DNA of 64,000 bases from Sphingosinicella soli (GCF_014199685.1 NZ_JACHNZ010000023.1:1-64000), one strand, 5' to 3'. Positions 1-8,801 are shown, counted from the first letter of the stretch. Made by a program: numbers and translations. The notes: generated from the sequence alone by a model not told the origin.

Positions 1-71
1 CTCACCCCATATGAATATGTCTGCAAAATATGGTCCGAGCAGCCAAAACGGTTTATCAGAGAACCGCACCA

Positions 72-1004
72 TCAAAACGAGGGACTAAACACATAGGCCT
101 CGTGGAACGTCACCTCGCCGCTGCGTCGCACCTCGACATAGATGCGTCCGCCCCTGCGCTTCGCGGCCTTGCGGTGCGCCCACACCGAGAAATGTTCGCC
201 GCGCGGCAGGACGACGACATCGCTCCAGCCGTCCTCAAGATAGGCGTCCCTGCGCGCCGCGATCGCCGCGTCCTGATGCTGCCAGAACGCGTCGCTGTTG
301 GCGAAGTAGCGGTCCTCCCCGAAAAGGTCGGTAATGAGCGCGAGCCCCGATGCTTCGACATTGAACAGCGCGTGCTCCGCCTTGATCGCCGCGCCGCCGA
401 AGAGCCAGTCCTTCAATTGATGACCGGTCGGGCACCACGCGTCACCGTCGTCGAACAGTGCGAGCCAGGCCTTCTGGCGCGCCTTGCTCGCGAGCGTCAG
501 GTGGCGGACGGTCGCGGCATCGATCGCGTCCTTGCGGTGAAGGTCGCGGATGCGCGGCAAGAGATTGCCGAGCGCGAGGATGCGGCGGACGCCGGGTTCG
601 GGAAGCCCGAAGGTCACCGCGATGTCGGCGGGCGAGCGGCCTTCGCGGACGAGCCGCGTGTAGGTTTCCCACTGCGTCACCGCGTCGGCGTCGCGGCGCG
701 CGACATTCTCGATGAGCGAGGCCTCGAGCGCGTCGGCATCATCGCCGTCCTCGAGGATCGCGCAGGGCAGCGGCTCGGCCTCGCCGGTTTCCCTCGCGAT
801 GATCCGCGCGGCGATGTAGCGCCGCGCGCCCGCGACGATCTCATAATCACCCTCTACCGCGCCCGGGCGGACGAGAAGCGGCACGATGACGCCGCGCGCG
901 CGGAGCGTCGGCAATATGTCGGAAACGTCGGGCAATGTCTTCGCGCAGCGCATATTGGCCTTGCTGATCGACAGCTTGCCAAGGTCGATGAAGTCGAGTT
1001 TCAT
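72..1004 (-). CDS. ParB/RepB-type partition protein, 3'-truncated
   Basis: A 310-residue protein starting at an ATG preceded by AAGGAGT. A ParB N-terminal domain spans about residues 5-110, with the AGARR arginine motif at 58-62 and an IEN-type helix near 98-112. A KorB/ParB-like helix-turn-helix follows at about 122-146. Family role: binds parS-like sites in plasmid or element partition or regulation. From memory, relatives on sphingomonad elements run to about 600-700 residues; this one stops abruptly after a FHEAYV stretch. I infer loss of the C-terminal half by recombination near position 85. It lies downstream of and in line with the DUF2958 and ArdC genes. The ParB family call is firm; a partition role is not proven. 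Confidence 0.8.
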   Translation of the reverse strand: MKLDFIDLGKLSISKANMRCAKTLPDVSDILPTLRARGVIVPLLVRPGAVEGDYEIVAGARRYIAARIIARETGEAEPLPCAILEDGDDADALEASLIENVARRDADAVTQWETYTRLVREGRSPADIAVTFGLPEPGVRRILALGNLLPRIRDLHRKDAIDAATVRHLTLASKARQKAWLALFDDGDAWCPTGHQLKDWLFGGAAIKAEHALFNVEASGLALITDLFGEDRYFANSDAFWQHQDAAIAARRDAYLEDGWSDVVVLPRGEHFSVWAHRKAAKRRGGRIYVEVRRSGEVTFHEAYVFSPSF

Positions 1005-1099
1005 GGGACTACTCCTTGTGAGCGCCGGTTCCGCCTGATTGCTCAAATCCAAAGCGCAGGCGGGCGGGACCGGTTGATCGCGGCGAAACGCGCCGCACG

Positions 1100-1516
1100 T
1101 CATCCGCAGGAAGGCGGAAGCGGTTTGCCCGGCGGCATCGGGATACGGCGGAGCGCCTGCTCGGCCGCGATGATCGAGCCGCAGCGCCGCGCGGTGTCGG
1201 CCCAGACCGAGAGCGGCGCGCGCGGCGTAAAGGCGATGTCGCGTTCGATGGTGAGGCCGAACGGCAGACGGACGGCGGCAATCTCGCGCAGCGAAAACGT
1301 ACCCAGTTCCGGGCAGCCGAAGCCGAGGTCGGCAAGCCCGAAGAGCGTGTCGCCGTCATCGTAAAGTTCGGTCGCGATCCATGTCGCCGCGCCGAGCGGC
1401 GAGAACAGTTTGAGCACGGGCAGCGGGTCGAAGCGTTCGCCGCGTTCTTCGCAAATGCGGGCGGTGACGGCATTGGCGCGGAGCGCAAAATGCAGCGCAT
1501 GGGGAAGCGTGATCAT
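1100..1516 (-). CDS. DUF2958 domain protein
   Basis: A 138-residue protein. The start chosen is the ATG whose ATGA overlaps the stop of the upstream ArdC gene, implying translational coupling. The diagnostic stretch GLADLGFGCPELG lies in the middle, followed by an arginine-rich central part. DUF2958 proteins occur next to ArdC, ParB and plasmid replication or transfer genes; their biochemical role is not known to me. The gene sits between ArdC and ParB in a three-gene minus-strand run, supporting an element-maintenance or anti-defence context. A longer upstream reading exists but is arginine-rich nonsense overlapping ArdC, so it was rejected. Confidence 0.8.
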   Translation of the reverse strand: MITLPHALHFALRANAVTARICEERGERFDPLPVLKLFSPLGAATWIATELYDDGDTLFGLADLGFGCPELGTFSLREIAAVRLPFGLTIERDIAFTPRAPLSVWADTARRCGSIIAAEQALRRIPMPPGKPLPPSCG

Positions 1517-2454
1517 ACCGCGCCGCCTTCGCTGTCGGCGCGGCGGGCGAGCAGCCAGTCGGCGGCTTTGCTCGCGGCGCTTGCCGCGCGGAAGATCGCG
1601 CGATTGTCGGCGCGCAGCACGTCGAGCCATGCGCCAAGGTAATCGGCGTGGCGCACGGTCGGCGCGATGCCGAGCGCGGCGCAGAGGAAGGCGCTGCCCA
1701 TTTCGGCGACGAGTTCCTCACGAGCGTAATCCTTGCTGCCGAAGCTGTTGAGGATCTGCCGGTCAAGCCGCGTCTTGTGCCCGGTCGCGTGCGTGAGTTC
1801 GTGGAGCGCGACGCTGTAGAAGTTGACGCACTCGCGGAAGGCATGCCTCGGCGGCAGCTGCACGAAATCTTCGCCGGGCGCATAGAAGGCGCGGGATCCC
1901 CCGATGCGCACATCGATGCCCGACGCGGCAATCACCACCTCGGCGTGGGGCACGATTTCGTCATCGGCAAGCGGCGCGGGATCGGGCGCGAGGTCCGCGC
2001 GGAGGCCCTCGCACTGCTCGACGTTGAACACGGTGAAGCGTTTGAGGAACGCGATCGTCTTCGCCTCTTCGCCCCGCGCCTGCGCCTTCTCCGCCTCGGC
2101 TTCGGGCGTGAAGCGGTCGGCATAGACGACGCACGTCCCGCGCGCGCCCTTGCGGACGCTGCCGCCTGCGGCGAGCGCCTGACGGAAGGTCAGCCACGCC
2201 TGCGATGGCCAGCCGTTCTCGGCGACCGCGCTCCAGAGAATGAGCACATTGATGCCGCTGTAGGGTCGCCCTGTAAGCGCGTTGCGCGGCAGGCCCGGCG
2301 CGACGCCGCCTGCCTCCCAAGGCCGCACCCACGGGACGCGTCCGGCTTCAAGCTGGGCGATGATGCGGCGCGTGACGTCCTCATAAAGGTCGGCGCGCGC
2401 GGCGCGCGGCGCCGCGCGCGTGCGGCGGTCGCTGCGGCGAGACGGCTGATGCAT
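1513..2454 (-). CDS. ArdC-type antirestriction protein (ssDNA-binding N-domain plus zincin)
   Basis: A 313-residue protein. Residues about 20-150 form the DUF1738/ArdC N-terminal domain (single-stranded-DNA binding in the family). The C-terminal half is a zincin-like metallopeptidase with HELTH at 218-222, a third His at 226 and downstream glutamates at 247 and 251, so the metal site is intact. Family role: protects incoming plasmid DNA from restriction during conjugation. The gene is first in a run with DUF2958 (4-base overlap) and ParB. The N-terminal about 20 residues are basic and low complexity. The context of ArdC, TraF and a lytic transglycosylase points to a conjugative or integrative element. 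Confidence 0.85.
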   Translation of the reverse strand: MHQPSRRSDRRTRAAPRAARADLYEDVTRRIIAQLEAGRVPWVRPWEAGGVAPGLPRNALTGRPYSGINVLILWSAVAENGWPSQAWLTFRQALAAGGSVRKGARGTCVVYADRFTPEAEAEKAQARGEEAKTIAFLKRFTVFNVEQCEGLRADLAPDPAPLADDEIVPHAEVVIAASGIDVRIGGSRAFYAPGEDFVQLPPRHAFRECVNFYSVALHELTHATGHKTRLDRQILNSFGSKDYAREELVAEMGSAFLCAALGIAPTVRHADYLGAWLDVLRADNRAIFRAASAASKAADWLLARRADSEGGAV

Positions 2455-3068
2455 GACGGTCCTCCCATCGCCGCCCCCAAAAGCCCGCGGGGCCTCCCCC
2501 CGGACGCGGGAGGTGGGCGGCGACGCGCGATCCAGAGGGCGCGGCCGGCGAGGCGCGCGTCACCCGAAGGGCCGGAACGCATGTGGAGGCGCCGGGCCGC
2601 AAGGCCCGGCTTGGCGCGCGCCGGGCCGCGCCCAGCGGTGAGCGCCGCCCACCCCCGCGGACACGGGGAAGGCCCGATCAAGAACCGCGACGCGCGCGGC
2701 CCGAAATAGGCCGCGGCGCGTCTCCGCTTGTTGATCATGACCGTGCTGGGCAGCATTGGATTGGCGGCCGATCGATGGGCGCGCAAGCATACTGAGCATA
2801 TGCCGTGAGCGCCGCTTCGCGCTCGCGCACCCGGTGAGCCGTTTCACACCCTCACGCGCGAACACATGCGTACCGATATTGCCGCCTGCCGCGCCCTCCT
2901 GAATGACGCGGACAGCGCGTATCGGGTACGTTCCCCCCCACCTCGGCAAGGCAAGCACGCACGAAATGCCGTCCGCGTTGAGACGGGACTCACGACCGGT
3001 CTCCCTGAACAGGCGACATCGTCCCATCACCAAACACGGACCGGCATCACACCATCACGCTTTGCTGC
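2455..3068. other. Intergenic region, very GC-rich, no gene seen
   Basis: About 0.6 kb without a convincing gene; the frames open here give arginine- and proline-rich nonsense. It must hold the promoter of the ArdC operon. One clear structure is visible: an 8-base perfect stem (GCCGGGCC / GGCCCGGC) with a GCAA loop at 2591-2610. It has no T-run, so it is not a standard terminator. Confidence 0.5.
2591..2610. repeat. GC-only inverted repeat with GCAA tetraloop
   Basis: A perfect 8-base inverted repeat closes a four-base GCAA loop, a GNRA-type tetraloop if transcribed on the plus strand. No poly-T follows. It could be an RNA hairpin or a protein-binding palindrome upstream of the ArdC operon; nothing decides between these. 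Confidence 0.4.
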
Positions 3069-3710
3069 TTAATTCGCAGACCGCATGTCTGGCGCCAGCG
3101 TGCCGGTGCCGGCCGAATCTGATGCCTCGGCAGCGAGCCTGCCCGGACACCCGAAAAAGAGCGTGTTCGTGTTTCCCGCGCAGGCGGATCGCGCGTTCAT
3201 GTGGAACAGGCGCGTGCCTGCGACCGAACGCGGTCGCGCGGGTCCGGGGCGAACGAGCGACGCGAAATAGGCGCGTGTTTCAGCGGGAAGCGGGCGTCCC
3301 TGCCGCAGATATTGCGCGTAGCGGCGCGGCCCGGCATTGTAGGCGGCGAACAGGCCCGGATAGCCGAAGCGGTCGTACATGAGCCGCAAATAGAAGGTGC
3401 CCGCCATGATATTGTCGCGCGGATGATGCGGGTCGTCCCCGAGCCGCAGGCGCGCGTGCATCTCGGCCCAGGTTCCCGGCATCAGCTGCATCAGCCCCAT
3501 TGCGCCGGCGCGGCTGACGATCAGGCGGCCCTTCAGCGTCGTCCGTCCGCCGCTCTCCGCCTCGATGACACGCTCGATCCATTCCGCCGGAACCCCGAAA
3601 CGCGCTGAGGCCGCCTCGATATGCGGCCGCCACCGTGAGAGGGAATCCGCGTGCGCGCTTGCGTGCGGGGGCGCTGCCACCAGCATCAGACCCGCGATCA
3701 CGATCCTCAC
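3069..3710 (-). CDS. Lytic transglycosylase (SLT family), conjugation-type
   Basis: A 213-residue protein beginning at GTG; the GTGA overlaps the stop of traF. A signal peptide covers residues 1-20 (hydrophobic core, ASA end). The SLT domain has the catalytic glutamate in AESGG (about E52), GLMQLMPGTW at 72-81 and AAYNAGPRRY at 122-131, all typical. Role: periplasmic cleavage of peptidoglycan glycan strands, probably to open the wall for a transfer apparatus, as VirB1-like proteins do. The C-terminal 45 residues are unrelated low-complexity sequence. It is translationally coupled to the S26 peptidase upstream. Confidence 0.87.
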   Translation of the reverse strand: MRIVIAGLMLVAAPPHASAHADSLSRWRPHIEAASARFGVPAEWIERVIEAESGGRTTLKGRLIVSRAGAMGLMQLMPGTWAEMHARLRLGDDPHHPRDNIMAGTFYLRLMYDRFGYPGLFAAYNAGPRRYAQYLRQGRPLPAETRAYFASLVRPGPARPRSVAGTRLFHMNARSACAGNTNTLFFGCPGRLAAEASDSAGTGTLAPDMRSAN

Positions 3711-4282
3711 CGGGACCACAGGGACCAGGCCTCGCCGATGATGTCGCCGTGCAGGGTCGGCCCGAAATAACGCCCGTCGAACGAGGCGGGATCGTCCATG
3801 AGCAGAAAATACGCGCCGCGGCGAAGCGTCACGCAGCCGCTCCACGACGGCATTGGACGGCCGAGGCTGTCGCGGGCGGCCCGCGCAGCACGCCGTACCC
3901 CGTTGACGACCACAGTTCCGCCCTCCGCGCAGACCTTGTCCCCGTCTTTGGCCGCGACCCGCTTCACGAGAGGGATGTTCGCGGGAATATACCGCCGCTC
4001 CGCGGCAAGCCCGCGCCACCGCGCCGGCACTCGCGCGAGCACCATATCGCCCGCAGCGATCGCATCGCGCCCGCCGATCGCATAGAGGCCGACCGGCGCG
4101 CTCGCCGAGACGTTCCAGACGAGCCGTGGACGCGGCGGACACACGAGCGTGAGGAGAAGACCGCCGCCGAGCCCCGCGAGCATGAGCGCGCGGAGACGGA
4201 CGCGCCGGGACCGTGCCGTACCGCACCGGGCCGCGTGCCGGACGCCGCGGCAGTCCTCAGCCCCGGTCATCGCCCCGGCCAT
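3707..4282 (-). CDS. traF: TraF-type S26 signal peptidase
   Basis: A 191-residue protein with one membrane segment at about 32-48. The catalytic serine lies in the SASAPVGLY motif (about S61) and the general-base lysine in PLVKRVA (about K107), which fits the S26C/TraF class. TraF peptidases mature conjugative pilin, for example TrbC in RP4. The gene overlaps the 3' end of the upstream HTH gene by 26 bases and shares GTGA with the transglycosylase downstream, so the three form one operon. No pilin or mating-pair genes are in view, so this is either the edge of a transfer region or a remnant. Confidence 0.85.
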   Translation of the reverse strand: MAGAMTGAEDCRGVRHAARCGTARSRRVRLRALMLAGLGGGLLLTLVCPPRPRLVWNVSASAPVGLYAIGGRDAIAAGDMVLARVPARWRGLAAERRYIPANIPLVKRVAAKDGDKVCAEGGTVVVNGVRRAARAARDSLGRPMPSWSGCVTLRRGAYFLLMDDPASFDGRYFGPTLHGDIIGEAWSLWSR

Positions 4283-4502
4283 CGCGACCGGCGCCGGCGC
4301 TCGCGCGCGACCAGCTGTCGATGTCGTCGATATGATAGAAGACGAAGCGGCCGTGCCTGCGAAAGCGCGGCCCGGCGCCGCACCGTCGCTGCCGCTCGAG
4401 ATGACGCACCGACACGCAGAGATAATGCGCGGCCTGGCGCGTGTTCAGAAACGGGCTCGCGCTGCTGATCGCGGCAACGCGGCTGCGGGTGTTCTCGCTC
4501 AT
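4257..4502 (-). CDS. Excisionase/AlpA-like helix-turn-helix protein
   Basis: An 81-residue basic protein from the ATG at 4502; a TTG at 4517 would add five residues. The core reads FLNTRQAAHYLCVSVRHLER and continues to a DIDSW end: a winged MerR/excisionase-type HTH of about 50 residues. Such proteins act as small transcription regulators or recombination directionality factors on mobile elements. It leads the traF-transglycosylase run and could regulate it. No integrase is visible in the window. Confidence 0.75.
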   Translation of the reverse strand: MSENTRSRVAAISSASPFLNTRQAAHYLCVSVRHLERQRRCGAGPRFRRHGRFVFYHIDDIDSWSRASAGAGRDGRGDDRG

Positions 4503-4719
4503 CAGCGTCGGCTCCAACCGTGAGGGTGTCCGCAGATTGACCGACGTCAGGCCCGGGACCAGAGTCGCAAACAGACATGGGCGTTTGCGACCCGCCGAAA
4601 AAAACCGCCGCGACTGCGCGCCGCAAAATCACGCCCGGCGTTGGAAAGACAGCCGTTCGTTTCCGTCAGCTTCGACGACGACGTGCGCAGGATTGCAAAC
4701 GTCCATGCGCCGGCGCCAT

Positions 4720-4734
4720 GTTCACAATCTGTTC
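4720..4734. promoter_or_regulatory. LexA/SOS box of dinB
   Basis: GTTC, then seven bases (ACAATCT), then GTTC: the exact alphaproteobacterial SOS box. It ends 21 bases before the dinB start codon, so LexA bound here would block transcription and DNA damage would release it. Confidence 0.8.
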
Positions 4735-4755
4735 CTGACGCGCTAAACGTACCAC

Positions 4756-5820
4756 GTGAGCACGGTCCGCAAGATCATCCACATCGACATGGACGCCTTC
4801 TTTGCGTCGGTCGAGCAGCGCGATGATCCCACGCTCAAGGGAAAGCCGGTCGCGGTCGGGCACGGCGCGGCGCGCGGCGTCGTTGCGGCCGCGAGCTATG
4901 AGGCGCGCACGTTCGGTGTGCGTTCGGCGATGCCGTCGGTCTCGGCGCTCCGGCGATGTCCCGAACTCACCTTCGTGCCGCCACGCTTCGAGGTGTACCG
5001 CGCCGTCTCGAAGCAGATACACGCCATCTTCGCCAACTATACCGATCTCATCCAGCCGCTCTCGCTCGACGAGGCCTATCTCGACGTGACCGCGAACCGC
5101 CGCGGCATCGCGACGGCGTGGGAGACAGCAAAGGACATCCGCGCGCGTATCCACGCCGAAACCGGACTCACCGCATCGGCGGGCGTCTCCTACAACAAGT
5201 TTCTTGCAAAGCTCGCGTCGGACCAGCGCAAGCCGAACGGCCAGTTCGCGGTGACGCCCGAGATGGGTGCGGCATGGGTCGAAACACTGCCCGTCGCGCA
5301 CTTTCACGGCATCGGTCCGGTGACGGCGGCAAAGATGAAGCGGCTCGGCATCGAAACCGGCCGCGACTTACGCGAGAAATCCGTCGGCTTTCTCAGTCAG
5401 CATTTCGGGAGTTCGGCGCAGTGGTATCACGCCATCGCGCGCGGCGAAGACGATAGGCCCGTCGATCCCGACCGCGTGCGCAAGTCCTCGGGCAGCGAGA
5501 CGACGTTCGCGCGCGATCTCACCGACAGCGCAGAGATCGAGACCGGTGTGCTCGGACAGGCGGATGCCGTCTGGGCGTGGTGCGAGAAAACGCAGGCGTT
5601 CGGACGCACCGTGACAGTCAAGGTGAAGTACGAGAATTTCACGCAGGTCACGCGCAGCCGCAGCACGTCCGTGCCGGTCGCGAGCCGCGAACGTCTGCGC
5701 GAAACCAGCCTTGCGCTGATCCGCAGCGTGCTGCCGACGCACAAAGGCATACGGCTTGTGGGCGTGACCGTCTCGAACTTCGCCGCGTCGCAGGCGGACG
5801 GAACGCCGCTGCTCTTTTAA
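4756..5820 (+). CDS. dinB: DNA polymerase IV, Y-family translesion polymerase
   Basis: A 354-residue protein with GTG start. The family's first carboxylate block DMDAFFASVE is at 11-20 and the catalytic SLDEAYLD at 103-110; the length is normal and the little-finger region is complete. Role: error-prone synthesis past damaged bases, in the cytoplasm. The exact SOS box at 4720-4734 indicates LexA control. Mobile elements often carry their own SOS polymerase, and here it lies between traF-type genes and small accessory genes. It ends in an LLF tail that could serve as a beta-clamp-binding motif; that last point is inference. Confidence 0.95.
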   Translation: MSTVRKIIHIDMDAFFASVEQRDDPTLKGKPVAVGHGAARGVVAAASYEARTFGVRSAMPSVSALRRCPELTFVPPRFEVYRAVSKQIHAIFANYTDLIQPLSLDEAYLDVTANRRGIATAWETAKDIRARIHAETGLTASAGVSYNKFLAKLASDQRKPNGQFAVTPEMGAAWVETLPVAHFHGIGPVTAAKMKRLGIETGRDLREKSVGFLSQHFGSSAQWYHAIARGEDDRPVDPDRVRKSSGSETTFARDLTDSAEIETGVLGQADAVWAWCEKTQAFGRTVTVKVKYENFTQVTRSRSTSVPVASRERLRETSLALIRSVLPTHKGIRLVGVTVSNFAASQADGTPLLF

Positions 5821-6206
5821 GAGGGGTCGACATTCGGCCCGGGCAACGTCCGGAGCGCAGGAAGTATATTTTCCGTAGTCACGCGCGATTTTTCTTGACG
5901 ACACATCTCTGGACTCGGGTGAGGTGCAAACAACTTCATAGAAAGCGCGAAGACATGCCGCACTTGACTTCGCGGAATACCGGGAGATTTATCAAAATTG
6001 GCCCGATATACTTAAATATCTATCCAATCGGCATGCTCGGTCGATGTGTCGTAAATCTGCAACACACAAATTTATCGCTTTAGATCAAAGACATTACAGT
6101 CTTGTCGCATGTTGCGGCGCTTCCTATTTCCCCGCCGCCGCTGGATAAAAAATACAGTCTCGCACGGCGGCAATGTTCGTTGATTCAAATAAAGGTACAC
6201 ATTCAA
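5821..6206. other. Intergenic region upstream of the outer-membrane protein
   Basis: About 0.39 kb with no gene seen. It is more AT-rich than its surroundings. It contains a TTGACG at 5895-5900 and a short inverted repeat GATAT/ATATC at 6005-6020, and probably holds the promoter for the outer-membrane protein. AAAGG at 6191-6195 is the likely ribosome site. Confidence 0.4.
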
Positions 6207-6722
6207 ATGAAGAAGCTCGTTCTGGCGTCGCTCGCGGCGCTCGCTGTCGTGTCGCCCGCGTCCGCGGAGATGTTCAACGGTGGTTATGCCGGTCTCGGCG
6301 CGACACTCGACAACGTGAACGGTTCCGGCCCCCTTGAAGGCCTGGGCGCAAGCGGCGCCGGCCTCACCGGTTTTGTCGGCTATGACCTGCCCCTCGGCGC
6401 CGCTTTCGTCGGCCTGGAAGGCAATATCGACCTCAACACCGCCGATGCTGCGGGCATCGAGGCGAAGTGGGGCTGGGGCGCGAGCGCGCGCGTCGGTTTC
6501 AAGATCAATGATGCGACGGGCCTTTACGGCCGCGTCGGCTATCAGCGCAACAAGATCAGCGGCGGCGGCATCAGCGCCTGGGGCGACGGCGTGCGCTTCG
6601 GCGGCGGCGTCGAGACCGCGATCAGCGGCAATGCCGCGCTCCGGGCGGAGTTCAACCACGTGAACTTCGAAGACGACGTCATCAACAACCAGGGCGTCGT
6701 CGGCGTGCTGTTCCGCTTCTAA
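6207..6722 (+). CDS. Small outer-membrane beta-barrel protein
   Basis: A 171-residue protein from the ATG that begins a clean Sec signal (KKLVL start, hydrophobic core, ASA-E cleavage near residue 21). The mature part alternates polar and apolar residues, is rich in Gly, Asn and aromatics, and ends in VGVLFRF with a terminal Phe, the classic Bam-recognised barrel end. It resembles the OmpA-like / porin-family 8-strand barrels. Function unknown; a structural or adhesion role is plausible. It is monocistronic: an intergenic region lies before it and a terminator follows. Confidence 0.85.
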   Translation: MKKLVLASLAALAVVSPASAEMFNGGYAGLGATLDNVNGSGPLEGLGASGAGLTGFVGYDLPLGAAFVGLEGNIDLNTADAAGIEAKWGWGASARVGFKINDATGLYGRVGYQRNKISGGGISAWGDGVRFGGGVETAISGNAALRAEFNHVNFEDDVINNQGVVGVLFRF

Positions 6723-6746
6723 GGGCAGCCTCCTGTCCTGACGGCG

Positions 6747-6785
6747 AAGGGGCAGCGCTTCCCGCGCGGCCCCTTTTTCGTTTTT
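6747..6785 (+). terminator. Intrinsic terminator after the outer-membrane protein
   Basis: AAGGGGC at 6747-6753 pairs with GCCCCTT at 6769-6775 and is followed by a T-rich run broken by one CG. It lies 25 bases past the stop codon. The rest of the 6723-7035 gap holds no gene that I can support. Confidence 0.75.
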
Positions 6786-7035
6786 CAGGGCCCCGCGGAT
6801 TCGAGACGTGGCCGGTTTGGAGGCGGACCCCGCGCGCAGCACGCCGCGTATCGCTCTCGCCGCCGCGCCTCGCAGCGCGCAGGTTTGCCTGTTGACGCCC
6901 GCGTCGCGGTCTGATGTCAGATCTGGAAATGGACATACAGAGTCAGCCGGTGCGGCGGAAACACCATATGAAGACCCGTCAAACCCTCTGTCGGCGCCGG
7001 CGCCAGGGGCGATTTGCAACGTCGGGACACCGGAC

Positions 7036-7485
7036 ATGATCGCGCTTGTGCTTGCCGCTGCTGCGCTCGTCGTGCCGGCGGGCGAGGCCTTTACCTGTAC
7101 GCCTGTGCGGGTCTGGGACGCCGACGGCCCGATCTGGTGCGCGGAAGGCCCGCGCGTCCGGATACACGGTATCGCCGCGCGCGAGATGGACGGCACCTGC
7201 CGCCCCGGCCACCCCTGCCCCGACATGGCACCGGCGGCGGCGAGAGATGCGCTCATCACGCTATTGCGCCCGGCGGAAACAGGCACGGCGCCAACAGGCC
7301 ATGTTGTGCTGACCGACGCCCCCGCGCTTGCCTGCCGTTCGCACGGCGGGGCGAACGGAAACCGGACTGCCGCCGCCTGCGCGCTTGAGGACGGCAGCGA
7401 TCTTGCGTGCCGCTTGATCGCAGGCGGGGCCGTCCTCGAATGGCTGCGCTATTCGAAAGGCGCCTACCGGCGCTGCGCGCGATGA
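7036..7485 (+). CDS. Thermonuclease-like (SNase-fold) exported protein, degenerate
   Basis: A 149-residue protein. A short hydrophobic N-terminus ending near residue 18 suggests export. The stretch VRVWDADG, then RVRIHGIAARE, matches the first half of the staphylococcal-nuclease fold with an Arg and Glu at the usual active-site places. The later catalytic arginine motif is not recognisable and the protein is rich in Cys, so nuclease activity is uncertain. Its stop overlaps the start of the DUF5818 gene (ATGA). The fold call is moderate. Confidence 0.65.
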   Translation: MIALVLAAAALVVPAGEAFTCTPVRVWDADGPIWCAEGPRVRIHGIAAREMDGTCRPGHPCPDMAPAAARDALITLLRPAETGTAPTGHVVLTDAPALACRSHGGANGNRTAAACALEDGSDLACRLIAGGAVLEWLRYSKGAYRRCAR

Positions 7486-7679
7486 TGCCGCGAACCCGCC
7501 AGGAGAGCGGAGTGCTTCTGCACAGTCCCACGGGCCTCGTTCTGTCGCGCGACGGCGGCGGAACCTGGCAACTCGATGCGCCGCGAAGCGCAGAAGCGCT
7601 TGTCGGGCACAGCGTCCGCGTCACGGGGCAGCGCATCGGCTTCGACAGGCTTTCGGTCATAACGATCACGCGCTGCTGA
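7482..7679 (+). CDS. DUF5818 small protein
   Basis: A 65-residue protein starting at the ATG overlapping the previous stop by four bases. It contains SGVLLHSPTGLVL, a central GGGTWQLD and a VTGQRIGFDRLSV end, which fit the small beta-rich (OB-like) DUF5818 family found in sphingomonads. Function unknown. Coupling to the thermonuclease-like gene suggests that the two act together. Confidence 0.65.
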   Translation: MMPRTRQESGVLLHSPTGLVLSRDGGGTWQLDAPRSAEALVGHSVRVTGQRIGFDRLSVITITRC

Positions 7680-8138
7680 TCACTGCAGTCTTCGCGTCCG
7701 TTTCAGGCTTCGACCAATATCGCGTGAACAAAGATCGTGTAATCGCGCCCAAATGCGCGTTATCAGCACGGGTTCCATCGAAGCAATTGCAGGTATGGCG
7801 CCTGTAAAAATCTCCACTCGCGAATCGATACGGGTAAGATATGATCTTGTCTTCTCGAACGCATACAATCGCACACAGAACAAATCGAGGAGGAGCGCGC
7901 CATGCTGGTAATCTTGCGGAGGGAGGGCTGGTTCAGGTCCGTCGCCGAACGCGCACTGCGTCAGGAAATCTGCGTCCGGAATGATTGAGAACGACCGGTT
8001 CGACAGTCGGGGTACTGCTGAAACCGCGCAATAGAGGATACCTCGCCGGAGCTTTGCCGGCGGTGAGCTGGAACAATCCGGCCGGTACCGAGGACGACAT
8101 TTGCGCGGCCACGTCCTGGAGTTTCTGGGAGACGTGCC
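7680..8138. other. Intergenic region upstream of radC
   Basis: About 0.46 kb with no recognisable gene. One tiny reading frame at 7902-7988 (28 codons) has a good GGAGGAG ribosome site but no recognisable sequence. An antisense frame over 7680-8423 reads as shadow sequence. Confidence 0.4.
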
Positions 8139-8801
8139 GTGAGAAGTTTGTCTGATGTCAGGAACGTACCATTTACCTGCGACCGCGCCCACGGGCCGGA
8201 CGCGGACCGGGCCCTGCTTGCGCATCTGCTCGGCTTCGTCATGCCGAACCGCGAAGCCGACAGCCTCGCTGGAAAGCTGATTGCGGAGCGCGGCAACTAC
8301 CCGCGCGTGCTGACGAGCGCGCCGTCGACGCTCATCAAGCTCGGGGTTCCCCCTGAAGGGCTCGACATCCTGGCGACGGTCGCGCAGAGCCTTGAACGCG
8401 CGCTGTATCGGGAACTGACGCACGGCAATATTCTTTCAGGCTGGCAGGCGCTTTTCGATTATCTGCATGTGAGCCTCGGACACAGCCGCCGCGAGCATTT
8501 CCGGGTGCTGTTCCTCAATTCGCGCAATGCGCTGATCGCCGACGAGGAAATGGGCGTCGGTACGGTCAACCAGGCCCCCGTCTATGTCCGTGAGGTGATC
8601 CACCGCGCGCTCGATCTCGGCGCCACGGCGCTGATCCTCGTGCACAATCATCCCTCGGGCGATCCCCAGCCCAGCCGCGACGACATCCAGCTTACGAACC
8701 ATGTCCGCGACGCAGCGCGCGTTCTGGGCATTCACCTCCACGACCATGTGGTCGTCGGCGAAGGCGGCACCCAAAGCTTCAAGACACTGGGCCTGCTTTA
8801 A
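8139..8801 (+). CDS. radC: RadC-family JAB1/MPN domain protein
   Basis: A 220-residue protein with GTG start. The N-terminal helical part covers about 1-95 and the JAB/MPN metalloprotease-fold domain about 100-220. The metal motif is complete: HNHPSGDPQPSRDD with His169, His171 and the downstream Asp, plus an upstream Glu. RadC-like proteins are very common on plasmids and genomic islands next to antirestriction genes; the old DNA-repair role is disputed. It stands alone, followed by a short unrelated gene. Confidence 0.88.
   Translation: MRSLSDVRNVPFTCDRAHGPDADRALLAHLLGFVMPNREADSLAGKLIAERGNYPRVLTSAPSTLIKLGVPPEGLDILATVAQSLERALYRELTHGNILSGWQALFDYLHVSLGHSRREHFRVLFLNSRNALIADEEMGVGTVNQAPVYVREVIHRALDLGATALILVHNHPSGDPQPSRDDIQLTNHVRDAARVLGIHLHDHVVVGEGGTQSFKTLGLL

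Noticed and set aside
30-1364. Plus-strand frame of 444 codons at the left edge
   Set aside because: Arg/Ala-rich shadow of the ParB and DUF2958 genes on the other strand.
2560-3033. 157-codon minus-strand frame in the GC-rich gap
   Set aside because: Low-complexity Arg/Gly/Ala composition, no plausible ribosome site, no family resemblance.
7902-7988. 28-codon frame with a good GGAGGAG ribosome site upstream of radC
   Set aside because: Too short and without recognisable sequence; kept only as a remark in the intergenic entry.
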